DNA of 64,000 bases from Halobacteriovoraceae bacterium (GCA_002713145.1 PAVS01000024.1:62001-126000), one strand, 5' to 3'. Positions 18,131 to 26,882 are shown, numbered from the stretch's first letter. The notes: a model not told the origin generated them from the sequence alone. A program made the numbers and translations.

Positions 18131-18241
18131 ATCAAAATCTTTTTAAGCTGTGCGCAATTAATTTTATTCATAACTTAGCCCTAGTATAACGAAAAAAACC
18201 AAAGAAAACGAAAAGAATTCATAAAAATTTGGTACACAAAC

Positions 18242-18267
18242 CTTGACGCGCGCCCAATCAATCCCAT
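18242..18267 (+). promoter_or_regulatory. Heat-shock (sigma32-type) promoter of htpG
   Basis: CTTGACG (18242-18248) is followed after 13 bases by TCCCAT (18262-18267), then CTTAT. This matches the E. coli sigma32 pattern CTTGAAA-N13/14-CCCCATnT closely and fits the heat-shock gene downstream. A housekeeping reading (TTGACG and TATAAG) would need a 21-base spacer and is less likely. Confidence 0.7.
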
Positions 18268-18308
18268 CTTATAAGCGTTAAATTTTAAAATTTCGAAGGA
18301 GATAATTT

Positions 18309-20237
18309 ATGTCGACGCGCAAAGGTCATATTTCTGTTAACACCAATGATATTTTTCCTATCATTAAAAAGTGGCTCTATTCAGAGCACGATATTTTTGT
18401 CAGAGAACTTGTTTCAAACGCTTGTGATGCCATTACCAAAAGAGAGACTTTAGCGAGAACAACGGGGGCAGAAACTCCTGAAGGAAAAGTAGAAGTTCTT
18501 ATCGATAAAGACAAGAAGACGATCACTTTTTCAGATAATGGTATTGGGATGACCGAAGAAGAAGTTGAAAAATATATCGCCCAACTGGCTTTCTCTGGAG
18601 CGGAAGAATTTGTTAAAAAGATGAAAGAAGAAGGAGAATCAACAGATGAGATCATTGGAAAATTTGGTCTTGGTTTTTACTCTGCTTTCATGGTGGCCGA
18701 CAAAGTTGAAGTTAATTCACTTTCTATGAATGAGGGAGCAAAGCCAACCAAGTGGACTTGTGATGGAAACACGGATTATGAATTCAGCGACTCTCAAAAA
18801 TCAACCGTTGGAACTGAAATTACTCTATTTATTAACGAAGAAAATAAAGAGTTTTTAGATGCTTGGAAAACTCGTAGCACACTCACAAACTATTGTGACT
18901 TTATGCCTTATCCAGTTGTCCTCAAAGACCTGGCCGAGATCGAGCGCATCAAAGCAGAGAATGCTAAAGCAGAAAAAGAAGAAGATAAAAAACCTGTGCC
19001 AGAAAATGATGTGATCAATGATACTGAACCTCTTTGGAAAAAAGATCCTGCGAGCCTCACAGATCAAGATTATAAGGATTTTTATAAAAAGCTCTACCCT
19101 ATGGATCCAGAGCCACTTTTTTGGTTGCATTTAAATGTTGATCACCCATTTACACTCCAAGGGATACTCTTTTTTCCAAAACTCAATCCTAATAAACCAC
19201 TGAACGAATCTAATATTAAACTTTATTGCAAGCAGGTCTTTGTTTCAGATAATGTGAAAAATGTTATTCCAGAATTTTTGGCCCTCCTTAAAGGTGCCAT
19301 TGATTCAACAGATATTCCTTTGAACGTTTCAAGATCAGCGCTCCAGGGTGATCCTAATATTAAAAAGATCTCAAACTATATTGTTAAAAAAGTAGCTGAG
19401 AGTTTAAAGAAAAGATTCAAGCAAGACCGTGAGGCTTATAATAAATCCTGGGAAGATATTGGTCTTTTCGTAAAATATGGTGTTGTTTCAGATCCAAAAT
19501 TTGATGAGCTGATGCGAGACAGAGTGGTTTTCAAAAACTCTAACGACGAACTGGTGACTCTTGGTGAATACGCAGAAAATGTTCCCGAAAAATACCAAGA
19601 AAAAATGAAAGGCAAAGTTGTTTATTTTGAAGAAGCTTCAAGTGATGCGAATCTTCGTGAACAACTCAAAGCGGAAGGTATTCAGGCGATCACCACTGAT
19701 AACTATATCGACCCTCATTTTATGCAGCATACAGAGATGCAAAAGCAAGGGGACGAAGCCATCAAATATCAATTAGTAGATAATGCGATTGAAGACTTAT
19801 TAGAAACTGAGAATGCTTCAGAAGATGATATGAAAATCAAAGACCTCTTCTTTGAACTCCTGGTGGGTAAAAAAGATGAGAACAACCCAAGTCAGATGGA
19901 AGTTGAGATTAAGAATTTCAAAAACTCTTCAACAGCGGCTTACTTTAAAGTGGATGAACAAATGAAGAGATTTGCTCAAATGACTAAGGCCATGGGGAAC
20001 TCTGCTTTCGATATGCCTTCTAAAAAGACATTAGTGGTTAACCCGTCTCATAATTTAGTGAAAAATGCTTTCAAACTTTCAAGCTCTGAAGATAAAAAAG
20101 AATTGGCATCTAAAATTGCCCATCATATTCAAGATCTTGCTGCTATAAGTGGAGAAGGATTAACTGATGAAAAGAGAAAAGATTTTGTGTCACGTTCTCA
20201 AGATCTTATGTCTGAGCTTTCTAACTTAGCTTTGTAA
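18309..20237 (+). CDS. htpG: Chaperone HtpG (Hsp90)
   Basis: A 642-residue ATP-dependent chaperone. It has the GHKL ATPase domain with RELVSNACDA, DNGIGM and GKFGLGFYSAF, a middle domain with the LNVSRSALQ arginine loop, and a C-terminal dimerisation domain. The charged linker (about 215-245, KAEKEEDKK) is somewhat longer than in E. coli. AAGGAG stands eight bases before the ATG. A sigma32-type promoter lies upstream and a strong terminator downstream, so it is monocistronic and heat inducible. Confidence 0.98.
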   Translation: MSTRKGHISVNTNDIFPIIKKWLYSEHDIFVRELVSNACDAITKRETLARTTGAETPEGKVEVLIDKDKKTITFSDNGIGMTEEEVEKYIAQLAFSGAEEFVKKMKEEGESTDEIIGKFGLGFYSAFMVADKVEVNSLSMNEGAKPTKWTCDGNTDYEFSDSQKSTVGTEITLFINEENKEFLDAWKTRSTLTNYCDFMPYPVVLKDLAEIERIKAENAKAEKEEDKKPVPENDVINDTEPLWKKDPASLTDQDYKDFYKKLYPMDPEPLFWLHLNVDHPFTLQGILFFPKLNPNKPLNESNIKLYCKQVFVSDNVKNVIPEFLALLKGAIDSTDIPLNVSRSALQGDPNIKKISNYIVKKVAESLKKRFKQDREAYNKSWEDIGLFVKYGVVSDPKFDELMRDRVVFKNSNDELVTLGEYAENVPEKYQEKMKGKVVYFEEASSDANLREQLKAEGIQAITTDNYIDPHFMQHTEMQKQGDEAIKYQLVDNAIEDLLETENASEDDMKIKDLFFELLVGKKDENNPSQMEVEIKNFKNSSTAAYFKVDEQMKRFAQMTKAMGNSAFDMPSKKTLVVNPSHNLVKNAFKLSSSEDKKELASKIAHHIQDLAAISGEGLTDEKRKDFVSRSQDLMSELSNLAL

Positions 20238-20245
20238 AATAATAT

Positions 20246-20274
20246 AGCCCCTCTTCTAGAGGGGCTTTTTTTTT
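20246..20274 (+). terminator. Rho-independent terminator of htpG
   Basis: A perfect 9-bp stem (AGCCCCTCT / AGAGGGGCT) with a 3-base loop is followed by eight T. It lies nine bases after the htpG stop and abuts the end of the convergent gene. Confidence 0.93.
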
Positions 20275-20956
20275 ATAATTTTTCAGCAATACCACTGGCC
20301 AAATACCCAACAGCATAAGGCACAGTGTATTTTCGAGTGGAATTAAATTCAAACGAATGACCAAAACCTGCATTATGCAACCACTCATGTAAGAGATTGC
20401 CTACGATAGAGTTCTCATCAAAGCCGGCATGACCATCCCGGTAATAGCGCATATTCACCCAAATTTCTTTGCGATTAGAGTAAGTGTAACCGATGACATT
20501 TTTTTGTGAATAATAAGGACATAAAATCATATCCAGTTCATAGTCCACAGTTCGATTGTATTTATCAGCTCCTTCAAGAATGATTTTATAGATTTCTTGA
20601 TTGGACTTACCTTGATTTCTTTTGAATTGCTGTTTTTTAGCGTAAGTGTGGTTATAGATCTCTGTTCTAAAAAGCTTAGAGGAGATGATTTTTTCTAATT
20701 TCCCTCGGGCTTTTTCAACTTTTAATTGAACTTCTTCTCCTCCTCTCCAGTTTTCAAACCCTACTAACTGGACAGAAAATGATGTAGGCACATTTTCAAG
20801 TTCATCATTGACATCAATATTAGTGGTAAATTCAAATTCTTCATTTGGATCAAAATAAATATCATGTCTATCTTCTTCACTCATATGCTGGGTTGAACAA
20901 AGTTTAGCTTCAAGTTGTAGCGTAAAGATTGTGAGAACAATCATTAAACTTTTCAT
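20273..20956 (-). CDS. Secreted metzincin-type metallopeptidase-like protein
   Basis: About 227 residues with a signal peptide (MKSLMIVLTIFTLQLEA). Near the C-terminus it has HEWLHNAGFGH, an exact HExxHxxGxxH metzincin zinc site, within the order NLLHEWLHNAGFGHS...YAVGY. The start at 20956 (GAGGAG upstream) is preferred to the open frame to 21025. No subfamily assigned. It is the first of several small secreted metallopeptidases in this region. It has no operon partner: it converges on htpG and is separated from the glutaminase-like gene by a terminator. Confidence 0.8.
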   Translation of the reverse strand: MKSLMIVLTIFTLQLEAKLCSTQHMSEEDRHDIYFDPNEEFEFTTNIDVNDELENVPTSFSVQLVGFENWRGGEEVQLKVEKARGKLEKIISSKLFRTEIYNHTYAKKQQFKRNQGKSNQEIYKIILEGADKYNRTVDYELDMILCPYYSQKNVIGYTYSNRKEIWVNMRYYRDGHAGFDENSIVGNLLHEWLHNAGFGHSFEFNSTRKYTVPYAVGYLASGIAEKL

Positions 20957-21071
20957 AAAGTTGCTCCTCATAAAACATAAATTTCCTATTGATTCTATTT
21001 CAAGAAATATAGGGAATTTCGTCAAGGAGCTTTTAAAGATACAAGGGTTTGTCTAAGAGTGTTGAGGTTTA

Positions 21072-21102
21072 TTTAAATAAAAAGCCCCTCAATACGAGGG
21101 GC
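21072..21102 (-). terminator. Terminator after the glutaminase-like gene
   Basis: Read on the minus strand: GCCCCTC, a five-base loop, GAGGGGC, then TTTTTATTTAAAT. It lies 12 bases after the stop of the gene at 21114-22019. Confidence 0.88.
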
Positions 21103-21113
21103 GACCCAACTCA

Positions 21114-22019
21114 TTACTGAACTTTTAACCATTTATAAACTTTCTTCCAGCTCCACATCCAAAAAACATTTTTGGCCGCAGCTCTTAGTTCCCAGTTAAT
21201 AAATTCAGTTCTTTTTTCTCCATTCTTTTCTAATTTTGCGATATCGTTTGGTTCCCAATGATACATACTCGTGATTTGAATATTACAGTACTCATTGTTC
21301 TGATTATAATCTTCGTAGTACTCACTTACATTTTTAATGACCTTACATCTATAACCATAAATCCCTTTGGCTTCCATTTTCTTGGTGAAGATTTTCTCCC
21401 ATTCAACATCCGTTACAGGGTTGCGAGTAAATTCTTTATCCATGACATAGTACTGTCCATTCACATCAATCATGGGAGCAATATGAAACCACCATTTACC
21501 ACCAATCTCTTTTCTAAACCTACTCGTGTAATAGATGAGGATCTTCATCGACTTCACTCCGTGGGTCATATCCATTTGTCTCGCCCAAAGATGAGCCCGA
21601 TTAAAACATTGAGACATCCACTTCCCACCTTCTTTCAGTTCTTGAAAGAGCTCCACGGCCATATCATAACTGGCGACATTAGAAGGAGTGTAACCTGACA
21701 TTGGGTGTAGATCTTGAGATGGGTAAAAGTCTAGAACGTCATCACCTTGCTCAATCACTTTAAGTGAAATAAGAACATTGTCTTCAGTTGCTTCTAACTC
21801 AACAACAGAATTAAAATCTTGAGCATCGATAAGTTCCTCGATGAGTTTCGTTTCACTGGCATTAACAGTAAAGATGGTTCTGTCCTTGGCGACTAAAACC
21901 TCATAGGCTTCAGTTGTATTTTCAGGAGTGATCACTTTCGTGATTCTGGTTTTAAGCCCAGCATGGGCTGAAGTAAGTAATAATGATTGTAAACAAAGTG
22001 CTAAAAATAATTTTTTCAT
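21114..22019 (-). CDS. Secreted protein-glutaminase-like enzyme (paralogue 1)
   Basis: A 301-residue protein with signal peptide (cleavage near SAHA-G). Residues 130-200 show the protein-glutaminase pattern: Cys138 in QCFNRAH, His179 in KWWFHIAP and Asp194 in YYVMDKEF, with spacing close to the Cys-His-Asp triad of Chryseobacterium protein-glutaminase, which deamidates Gln side chains in proteins. The N-terminal ~110 residues resemble a pro-region. The start at 22019 has AAGGAG upstream; the open frame to 22103 is ignored. A paralogue lies at 54193-55116. Its promoter region holds copy A of the 49-bp element next to the TIGR02147 regulator gene, suggesting control by it. Extracellular deamidation of host or prey proteins is inference. 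Confidence 0.78.
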   Translation of the reverse strand: MKKLFLALCLQSLLLTSAHAGLKTRITKVITPENTTEAYEVLVAKDRTIFTVNASETKLIEELIDAQDFNSVVELEATEDNVLISLKVIEQGDDVLDFYPSQDLHPMSGYTPSNVASYDMAVELFQELKEGGKWMSQCFNRAHLWARQMDMTHGVKSMKILIYYTSRFRKEIGGKWWFHIAPMIDVNGQYYVMDKEFTRNPVTDVEWEKIFTKKMEAKGIYGYRCKVIKNVSEYYEDYNQNNEYCNIQITSMYHWEPNDIAKLEKNGEKRTEFINWELRAAAKNVFWMWSWKKVYKWLKVQ

Positions 22020-22082
22020 ATGTGTTCTCCTTAGTTGGGTATGGAGACAACTTAAACGAGGATGAAAAAGAATGCGATTTAT

Positions 22083-22131
22083 TTGAGCACAAAGTGTACC
22101 CATTTTGAGACCACTCGTTGTAATACTTTCA
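22083..22131 (-). promoter_or_regulatory. 49-bp element, copy A (upstream of the glutaminase-like gene)
   Basis: Plus-strand blocks TTGAGCACAAA, TTTGAGACCAC and TGTAA-N3-TTTCA are shared at identical spacing with 22978-23026. TTGAG occurs twice, 22 bases apart (two helix turns). The copy ends 63 bases upstream of the glutaminase-like ATG and touches the TIGR02147 stop codon. Confidence 0.65.
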
Positions 22132-22947
22132 CGATTTGGTCAAAGAGAAGAACTGGACGTTCAATTGGTAGGTTTCATCCCCCTTATGAGCCGGAGCTTC
22201 GTGCTCTTCCACCAGCTTATTCACGAAATCTCGAATTTGCTCTTTAATCTTGGGGAGGTCTTTTTTCTTTATATTAAAGCAAAGAGCATTGTACTCTCTC
22301 TCCTCCACTGGTTGCTTGCTCAGCTGTTCATTGGCCAAGTTCGCACAGAACTTATGGTAATCCTGAACCACTTCGCTAGGAACATCGAATTTGGTGAAGA
22401 GGTGTTTGACTGGTTTATGCACCTTATTACCTTTCTTTTCAATGACACCAAGGTTTTTTAGACGATCTAATATAATTTCTAAGTCCCGCATATTTTGATT
22501 GATACGAAGATGCTGTTTTAGCCAAACAGAAGAATCTTGATAGCTCTTTAACTGGGTCATCTCTGCCACCGTTATATGAACCGGGTCTGTTAAATATCTA
22601 TAAGCTTCCAGATCATGTATCTCCCGCAAAGGGACTGGCGAGAGCTTGGCCAGTTTTTCTTGATAGAAGCTAACCTCTTCTGGTTTTTTGGCCCGAGATA
22701 GATCCACTAGGGTTTCAAAATATTTTTCTTCATCTTTTTCAAGCTTGAGAGATTTAATAAGAGGGATCACCAAGTTCTTAGGAATCTTACGCTGCTTACG
22801 TAAAATAGCATGAAGTGGGCCGTGGGATTTCATCCCCAATTGTCTCGCCCAAGCACGCAAGGAGAAGCCAGGGGATCTTTGTTGGATCTCAGCAAACTTA
22901 TCATTTACGAAATCCACAGCATCAATATAGTCATAAATTCTTTTCAC
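22129..22947 (-). CDS. TIGR02147/DUF4423 family regulator-like protein
   Basis: A 272-residue protein. It opens with KRIYDYIDAVDFVNDKF, followed by a helix-turn-helix-like segment (FSLRAWARQLGMKSHGPLHAIL) typical of the TIGR02147 family. That family is expanded in Fibrobacter and bdellovibrios and is thought to regulate transcription. The C-terminal half (DUF4423) is helical with no catalytic motif. The start is GTG at 22947, with no well-spaced ribosome site. Two copies of a 49-bp element flank it: one before its own start, one before the glutaminase-like gene. Autoregulation plus control of the neighbour, and of the divergent GNGGD protein, is a reasonable inference. Confidence 0.85.
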   Translation of the reverse strand: MKRIYDYIDAVDFVNDKFAEIQQRSPGFSLRAWARQLGMKSHGPLHAILRKQRKIPKNLVIPLIKSLKLEKDEEKYFETLVDLSRAKKPEEVSFYQEKLAKLSPVPLREIHDLEAYRYLTDPVHITVAEMTQLKSYQDSSVWLKQHLRINQNMRDLEIILDRLKNLGVIEKKGNKVHKPVKHLFTKFDVPSEVVQDYHKFCANLANEQLSKQPVEEREYNALCFNIKKKDLPKIKEQIRDFVNKLVEEHEAPAHKGDETYQLNVQFFSLTKS

Positions 22948-22977
22948 CTTTTAACTATCGGAAATTATGTTCTTTTA

Positions 22978-23026
22978 TTGAGTACAAATGTATCTAAATT
23001 TGAGACCACAGCATGTAAGTATTTCA
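22978..23026 (-). promoter_or_regulatory. 49-bp element, copy B (between TIGR02147 gene and divergent secreted gene)
   Basis: Same conserved blocks as copy A: TTGAGTACAAA, TTTGAGACCAC, TGTAA-N3-TTTCA. It lies 30 bases upstream of the TIGR02147 GTG and 66 bases upstream of the plus-strand gene at 23093. A CATAAT -10-like box for the regulator gene follows on the minus strand. Confidence 0.65.
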
Positions 23027-23092
23027 GAGCTTATTGTGCGGAGCAACATTGTTCCGTAAAATTTAATTAAATTAACTATTTGGAACAGATTT

Positions 23093-24445
23093 ATGAAAAA
23101 AGCACTTCTTGTCACTACCCTCAGCACTCTGGTCGCATTTTCGACTTATGCCCAGGAGAGCACGCAATCTTTTGATGAACCAGCAGTTATCACAGAAGAT
23201 TCTATGGATGTGACAGAAGCTCCGGAGCCTGAGCAAAGGAATTTTCTAGAAGAACTTCTCGATTTAAATGCTATTGATACTCAAAGTGATATGAGAAGGT
23301 TTGAGCGAAGTGGTGGTGTTGGAAATGGCGGTGATGCTGTTATCTGTCCCGATGAAATTGTCATGTTGGATACTTATGAAGCGAGAAAGTATCGCTTTAA
23401 AATCAATTTAAATCCCTCCCAAAACGAAAATCCTACTTGGAGAAGTATGGTCAATGTAGCCGTTCAAAGACTGCAACGTTTTGATGAAACCCTTGCCACC
23501 AAACTTTATGATTATGCTATGGAGATGGTGAATGATTTTGAAAAATTTGAACTCTATCCCGAGGCGAGAGGGAATGCGGTCTATCTTGGTAAAGACGTCA
23601 TCGCAGAAATAAATGATTCGGCCCATGTTTCCGTTCCGGAAGGTTGTGTGCTCAGACAATTTATTTCTCAGAGAACTCCTAGGTTTAGCCGTGACTACCG
23701 CTATGAATTCAGCCAATCTATTTGGGAGCGAATGAATACACAAGAGCAAACTATGGCGATTCTCCATGAAGCCTGGTACCGCATCATGCTTGATAATGGC
23801 GCTAAAAACTCTATTGCCGCTCGCTATATGAATGGACTGGTTGCTTCTGATGTTTTTGATCTCTACACCTTTGAAGATTATATTAATGATATTCAGGGCA
23901 CTGAGATTAGAACCTATAGTGTCAGAAATGAATCTCACGCTCTCAAGCAAGATGATATCGTCATTAAACTTAAAGAGCATGATTTTGATTTTGAAGAAGG
24001 AATGCTTTGTGCTCCAAACTTTAAAATCGAAGTGAGCCTAAAGAAGCCTTATAATATTGGGGCTGCTCTTTTTGGCCAAGAATATTTAGGTCGAATTAAA
24101 TTTCAAAATGTATGTCTTAAAAACTCAAGACTGCGTAAGCTTGTCCTTCCAGTAGACATCGTCAAAAAAGATAGAATTCTCAGGCTTCCCTTTGCTCAAG
24201 TTTATTTTAAAGAAGCCCTTTCAGACTCGCCATCTATTCACTTCAATGAGAAGGGTAAACTAACTCATTTAAGTGATATTCAGGCTTCTCACCTCTATCG
24301 AATGTTCTACACTTGCAATGGTGTTGATTCATTTGATCAGAGTGTAGGCTGTGAAGAAGGACCCTTTAACCATGGCGATTCCGTGGTAAAGAACACATCG
24401 ATCATTGAATTTGATCAAGATGAGAAGTTAAAAAGATCTAATTAA
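23093..24445 (+). CDS. Secreted GNGGD-motif protein with HExxY-like site
   Basis: A 450-residue protein with signal peptide (MKKALLVTTLSTLVAFSTYAQ), an acidic pro-like stretch to about residue 60, then GGVGNGGDAVIC, a motif common in secreted proteins of bdellovibrio relatives. A central LHEAWYRIMLDNG (about 223-235) aligns with the LHExxYR block of those proteins; it could be a degenerate metallopeptidase site, since the second zinc His is missing. The C-terminal third is beta-rich. The biochemical role is unknown. It is divergent from the TIGR02147 regulator, with the 49-bp element between the two genes. Confidence 0.75.
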   Translation: MKKALLVTTLSTLVAFSTYAQESTQSFDEPAVITEDSMDVTEAPEPEQRNFLEELLDLNAIDTQSDMRRFERSGGVGNGGDAVICPDEIVMLDTYEARKYRFKINLNPSQNENPTWRSMVNVAVQRLQRFDETLATKLYDYAMEMVNDFEKFELYPEARGNAVYLGKDVIAEINDSAHVSVPEGCVLRQFISQRTPRFSRDYRYEFSQSIWERMNTQEQTMAILHEAWYRIMLDNGAKNSIAARYMNGLVASDVFDLYTFEDYINDIQGTEIRTYSVRNESHALKQDDIVIKLKEHDFDFEEGMLCAPNFKIEVSLKKPYNIGAALFGQEYLGRIKFQNVCLKNSRLRKLVLPVDIVKKDRILRLPFAQVYFKEALSDSPSIHFNEKGKLTHLSDIQASHLYRMFYTCNGVDSFDQSVGCEEGPFNHGDSVVKNTSIIEFDQDEKLKRSN

Positions 24446-24459
24446 AACATAAAAGCTTT

Positions 24460-25314
24460 TTATTTTAACTTACCTTTTATCTTTTCAAGATAAGCTTGTG
24501 AGATGTTATAAATAGCATGCTCTTTAGCCCACACTTTTCTCTCCACTTCACAAGCTTTAGCCCAATCTAAATTTTTAGGAATATTGAAGTTTGATTTATA
24601 CATTTCTTTGTAATAAGGCGGGATATGCTTTACTTGATTCAGATAGTTGTTCACCCACTTGGTTCTCTCATTAGCTAAGTCTTGAATTTCCTTCTTTTTC
24701 TGCTTAAAGCCTTCGTCAAAAGGTTTCAAAACATTAAATTGAAGTGCAGTATCTAGGATTTCTAAAGTGATCATATTCTTAATGAGGCTCGTTTGATGAT
24801 TGGCCTCAAACTCAACCAACTTATTAAGAGCTTTGACGATGGTCACACGTTCAGCTCCTCCCCATTCGTATAATTTGTAGGATTGAATAATTGCATTATA
24901 AGTATCAAGAACACTAAAGAAGTTACACCTCAATTTATCATCTAGCATTTTTATGCGCTGATGATACCAAAGAGAATTCTCCTCACTACAATTATTTTGA
25001 ACGAGTTTTACATGCTCTATATAATCAGTAAGCGAAACTTTGGCTGGATCTAACTGGTTTATAAATGAAAGTGCCTTATCTTTATCTGAAATCAAAAAAT
25101 TATTGGAAACCATCCAGTCCTCAATTTTTTTCTTTTCTATAAGGTGCGGCTTTAAATACTCTTTTTCATAGTTCTGGCAAATCTTAGCTTGCTCTAAATT
25201 TTGATTTAAAAGATTTTCCACTTTTTCTTGAGTTGGATTGCTGTTTTTACTGTCACAGGAAAGAAGAAAGAAAATAGTGAAAATTATGATGATAGCTTTA
25301 TTTTTAGAATTCAT
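24460..25314 (-). CDS. Hypothetical lipoprotein
   Basis: A 284-residue protein starting MNSKNKAIIIIFTIFFLLSC, a clear lipobox (LLSC). The start at 25314 has GAGG five bases upstream, better than the upstream start at 25332. The mature protein is almost all helical and charged (KQKKKEIQDLANERTKW). No recognised domain. It is convergent with the GNGGD gene and lies upstream (in minus direction) of nothing obvious; 75 bases separate it from the metallopeptidase gene at 25390. Confidence 0.75.
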   Translation of the reverse strand: MNSKNKAIIIIFTIFFLLSCDSKNSNPTQEKVENLLNQNLEQAKICQNYEKEYLKPHLIEKKKIEDWMVSNNFLISDKDKALSFINQLDPAKVSLTDYIEHVKLVQNNCSEENSLWYHQRIKMLDDKLRCNFFSVLDTYNAIIQSYKLYEWGGAERVTIVKALNKLVEFEANHQTSLIKNMITLEILDTALQFNVLKPFDEGFKQKKKEIQDLANERTKWVNNYLNQVKHIPPYYKEMYKSNFNIPKNLDWAKACEVERKVWAKEHAIYNISQAYLEKIKGKLK

Positions 25315-25389
25315 ACTTACCTCAAAAGTCACTCTTATTGTATTTTATTAAAATCAAGTTATTATCAACTTTTCGTCAAAAATGAGAAT

Positions 25390-26187
25390 TTATGGTTTAA
25401 ACCAGCATTTAGGTCTTTGATTCTCTGGACTATAACAATACCCTTTATCAGGGTCAGTAAAAGAAATATCCTCCTCATCAGCATGGCAAAGAGCTCCTCT
25501 TTTCATGGTATCCAAACGACATTGGCTTTTGGGATGCTTAGAGAGTGTTCTCGTGACCACATTGGGGTCTTCTTTAGAGAGACTGGGAAAATCGACCTTC
25601 TCAAGCTTGGCCAAAAAGTTCGCGAGTGACTGTGCTCCCATCAGCAAACGATAGCAAGCATCTTTATCGTCTTCAAGGCTGCAAATATTTTCTAGCTCAG
25701 TTGTAATTTCATAGGTTTTGTAGGGCTTAAGTTTGTGATAAATTTTCTTCGCACAATGAGTGGTGGAATAATAATCTGATTGGCCTTCAACACTGATGAC
25801 TTTACTTTTAACAGGAGCCCCTCCTAAAAGATGACCCATTTCATGACAGATAAGGGTGATAAAGCCTTCTTCAGTAAAAAGATAATAACGACTTGATCCT
25901 CCAGGGATCTCAAGACGATAATTATCACCCCACCTTTCAGCAAAGGCATTCACAGTACCATCACGAAAATCTCGCAAGATAGTCAGAGTACCACCTTTAG
26001 CGGCTATAATGGGGCCATAAACAGCCTCCACAGTATCGAGCACTTTATGATAGCGTTCTTCTGGATAGCCATTATCGTATTCATCACCGAGTTTAATCGT
26101 TTGATGAATAAACGAATGACTAAAAGTTAAAATCGGATTTAAGCTAAATGAAATCAAGGTCAAAGTTACAAATATTAAATGGTACAT
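25390..26187 (-). CDS. Secreted M48-like zinc metallopeptidase
   Basis: A 265-residue protein with N-terminal signal peptide (about 1-23). It has NAFAERWGDNYRLEIPGG, a zinc motif HEMGHLLGG and a downstream EGQSDYYST with the third acidic ligand. This order is a recurrent secreted peptidase type in bdellovibrios, related to M48. Six cysteines in the last 130 residues suggest disulfides in the mature enzyme. It overlaps the preceding HEFAH peptidase gene by 13 bases, so both are made together. It is likely exported and active on proteins outside the cytoplasm; substrate unknown. Confidence 0.82.
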   Translation of the reverse strand: MYHLIFVTLTLISFSLNPILTFSHSFIHQTIKLGDEYDNGYPEERYHKVLDTVEAVYGPIIAAKGGTLTILRDFRDGTVNAFAERWGDNYRLEIPGGSSRYYLFTEEGFITLICHEMGHLLGGAPVKSKVISVEGQSDYYSTTHCAKKIYHKLKPYKTYEITTELENICSLEDDKDACYRLLMGAQSLANFLAKLEKVDFPSLSKEDPNVVTRTLSKHPKSQCRLDTMKRGALCHADEEDISFTDPDKGYCYSPENQRPKCWFKP

Positions 26188-26882
26188 TTATCACTCCATA
26201 AGGCCTTAACCATCCCTAATCCGATGGGATCAGAAGTCTTGAGCTCTTCTTTATCAAAGGGATAATAATCATTTTTACCGAAATAAGCCTCCGTTAATTC
26301 AGAGAAATATTCATACTCGTTCATTAAGGCATAGGCCCTAACTTTCTCAGATTGATTGACTCGACTTACTTTCTCATAGTTTTTTGAGGCTTGAGCATAA
26401 GCATAAGCTGAATCAAGTTTTGGATGAGAGCCGTTGAGACATTGATGGAGATAGCCATGAGCAAATTCATGAAGGAGCACTAAGGGTTGAGTTTGATATG
26501 GTTTCTCCTCTAATAAATAAACTCTGGGGTTTATCATATGAACCCCTGGTGCATATTTGCGATTGAGTTTATTGGCCTCTAGCCAATTCGGATCGATATG
26601 ATAAACGATGCTACTTTTTTCACCGCTTCTAAAAGGGTAATTCTCCGAGCTCACCCATAGATTAATTTTTTGTAATTCACTTATTCGATCTTCAGGAAGA
26701 ATTTCTTTTATTTTTTTAAAACTACTCTCTAAAAACTCATGCAAACTTTCTCTAAGCTCTTCATTTTCATATTCAGTTTTTTCCACCTGAACCGTCCAAC
26801 CTTCGATATTTAGACTCACAAATTCCTTGGTGAAACTTTGAGCAGATGTGAGCAATAAAACTAAAATTAATAAATTCTTCAA
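26175..26882 (-). CDS. Secreted HExxH metallopeptidase-like protein
   Basis: A 235-residue protein with signal peptide (MKNLLILVLLLTSAQSF). It has a zinc motif LHEFAHGYLH and, about 60 residues later, NEYEYFSELTEAYFGKNDYYPF, which supplies the third ligand Glu and the FGxNDxYPF block seen in a family of catalytic metallopeptidase domains. The C-terminus GLGMVKALWSDKC follows the same family. It is first in a two-gene operon with the M48-like enzyme (13-base overlap), divergent from the DUF924 gene. Confidence 0.82.
   Translation of the reverse strand: MKNLLILVLLLTSAQSFTKEFVSLNIEGWTVQVEKTEYENEELRESLHEFLESSFKKIKEILPEDRISELQKINLWVSSENYPFRSGEKSSIVYHIDPNWLEANKLNRKYAPGVHMINPRVYLLEEKPYQTQPLVLLHEFAHGYLHQCLNGSHPKLDSAYAYAQASKNYEKVSRVNQSEKVRAYALMNEYEYFSELTEAYFGKNDYYPFDKEELKTSDPIGLGMVKALWSDKCTI

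Noticed and set aside
23408..23980. 190-codon minus-strand frame inside the GNGGD gene
   Set aside because: Antisense shadow; the plus-strand gene has a signal peptide and known motif.
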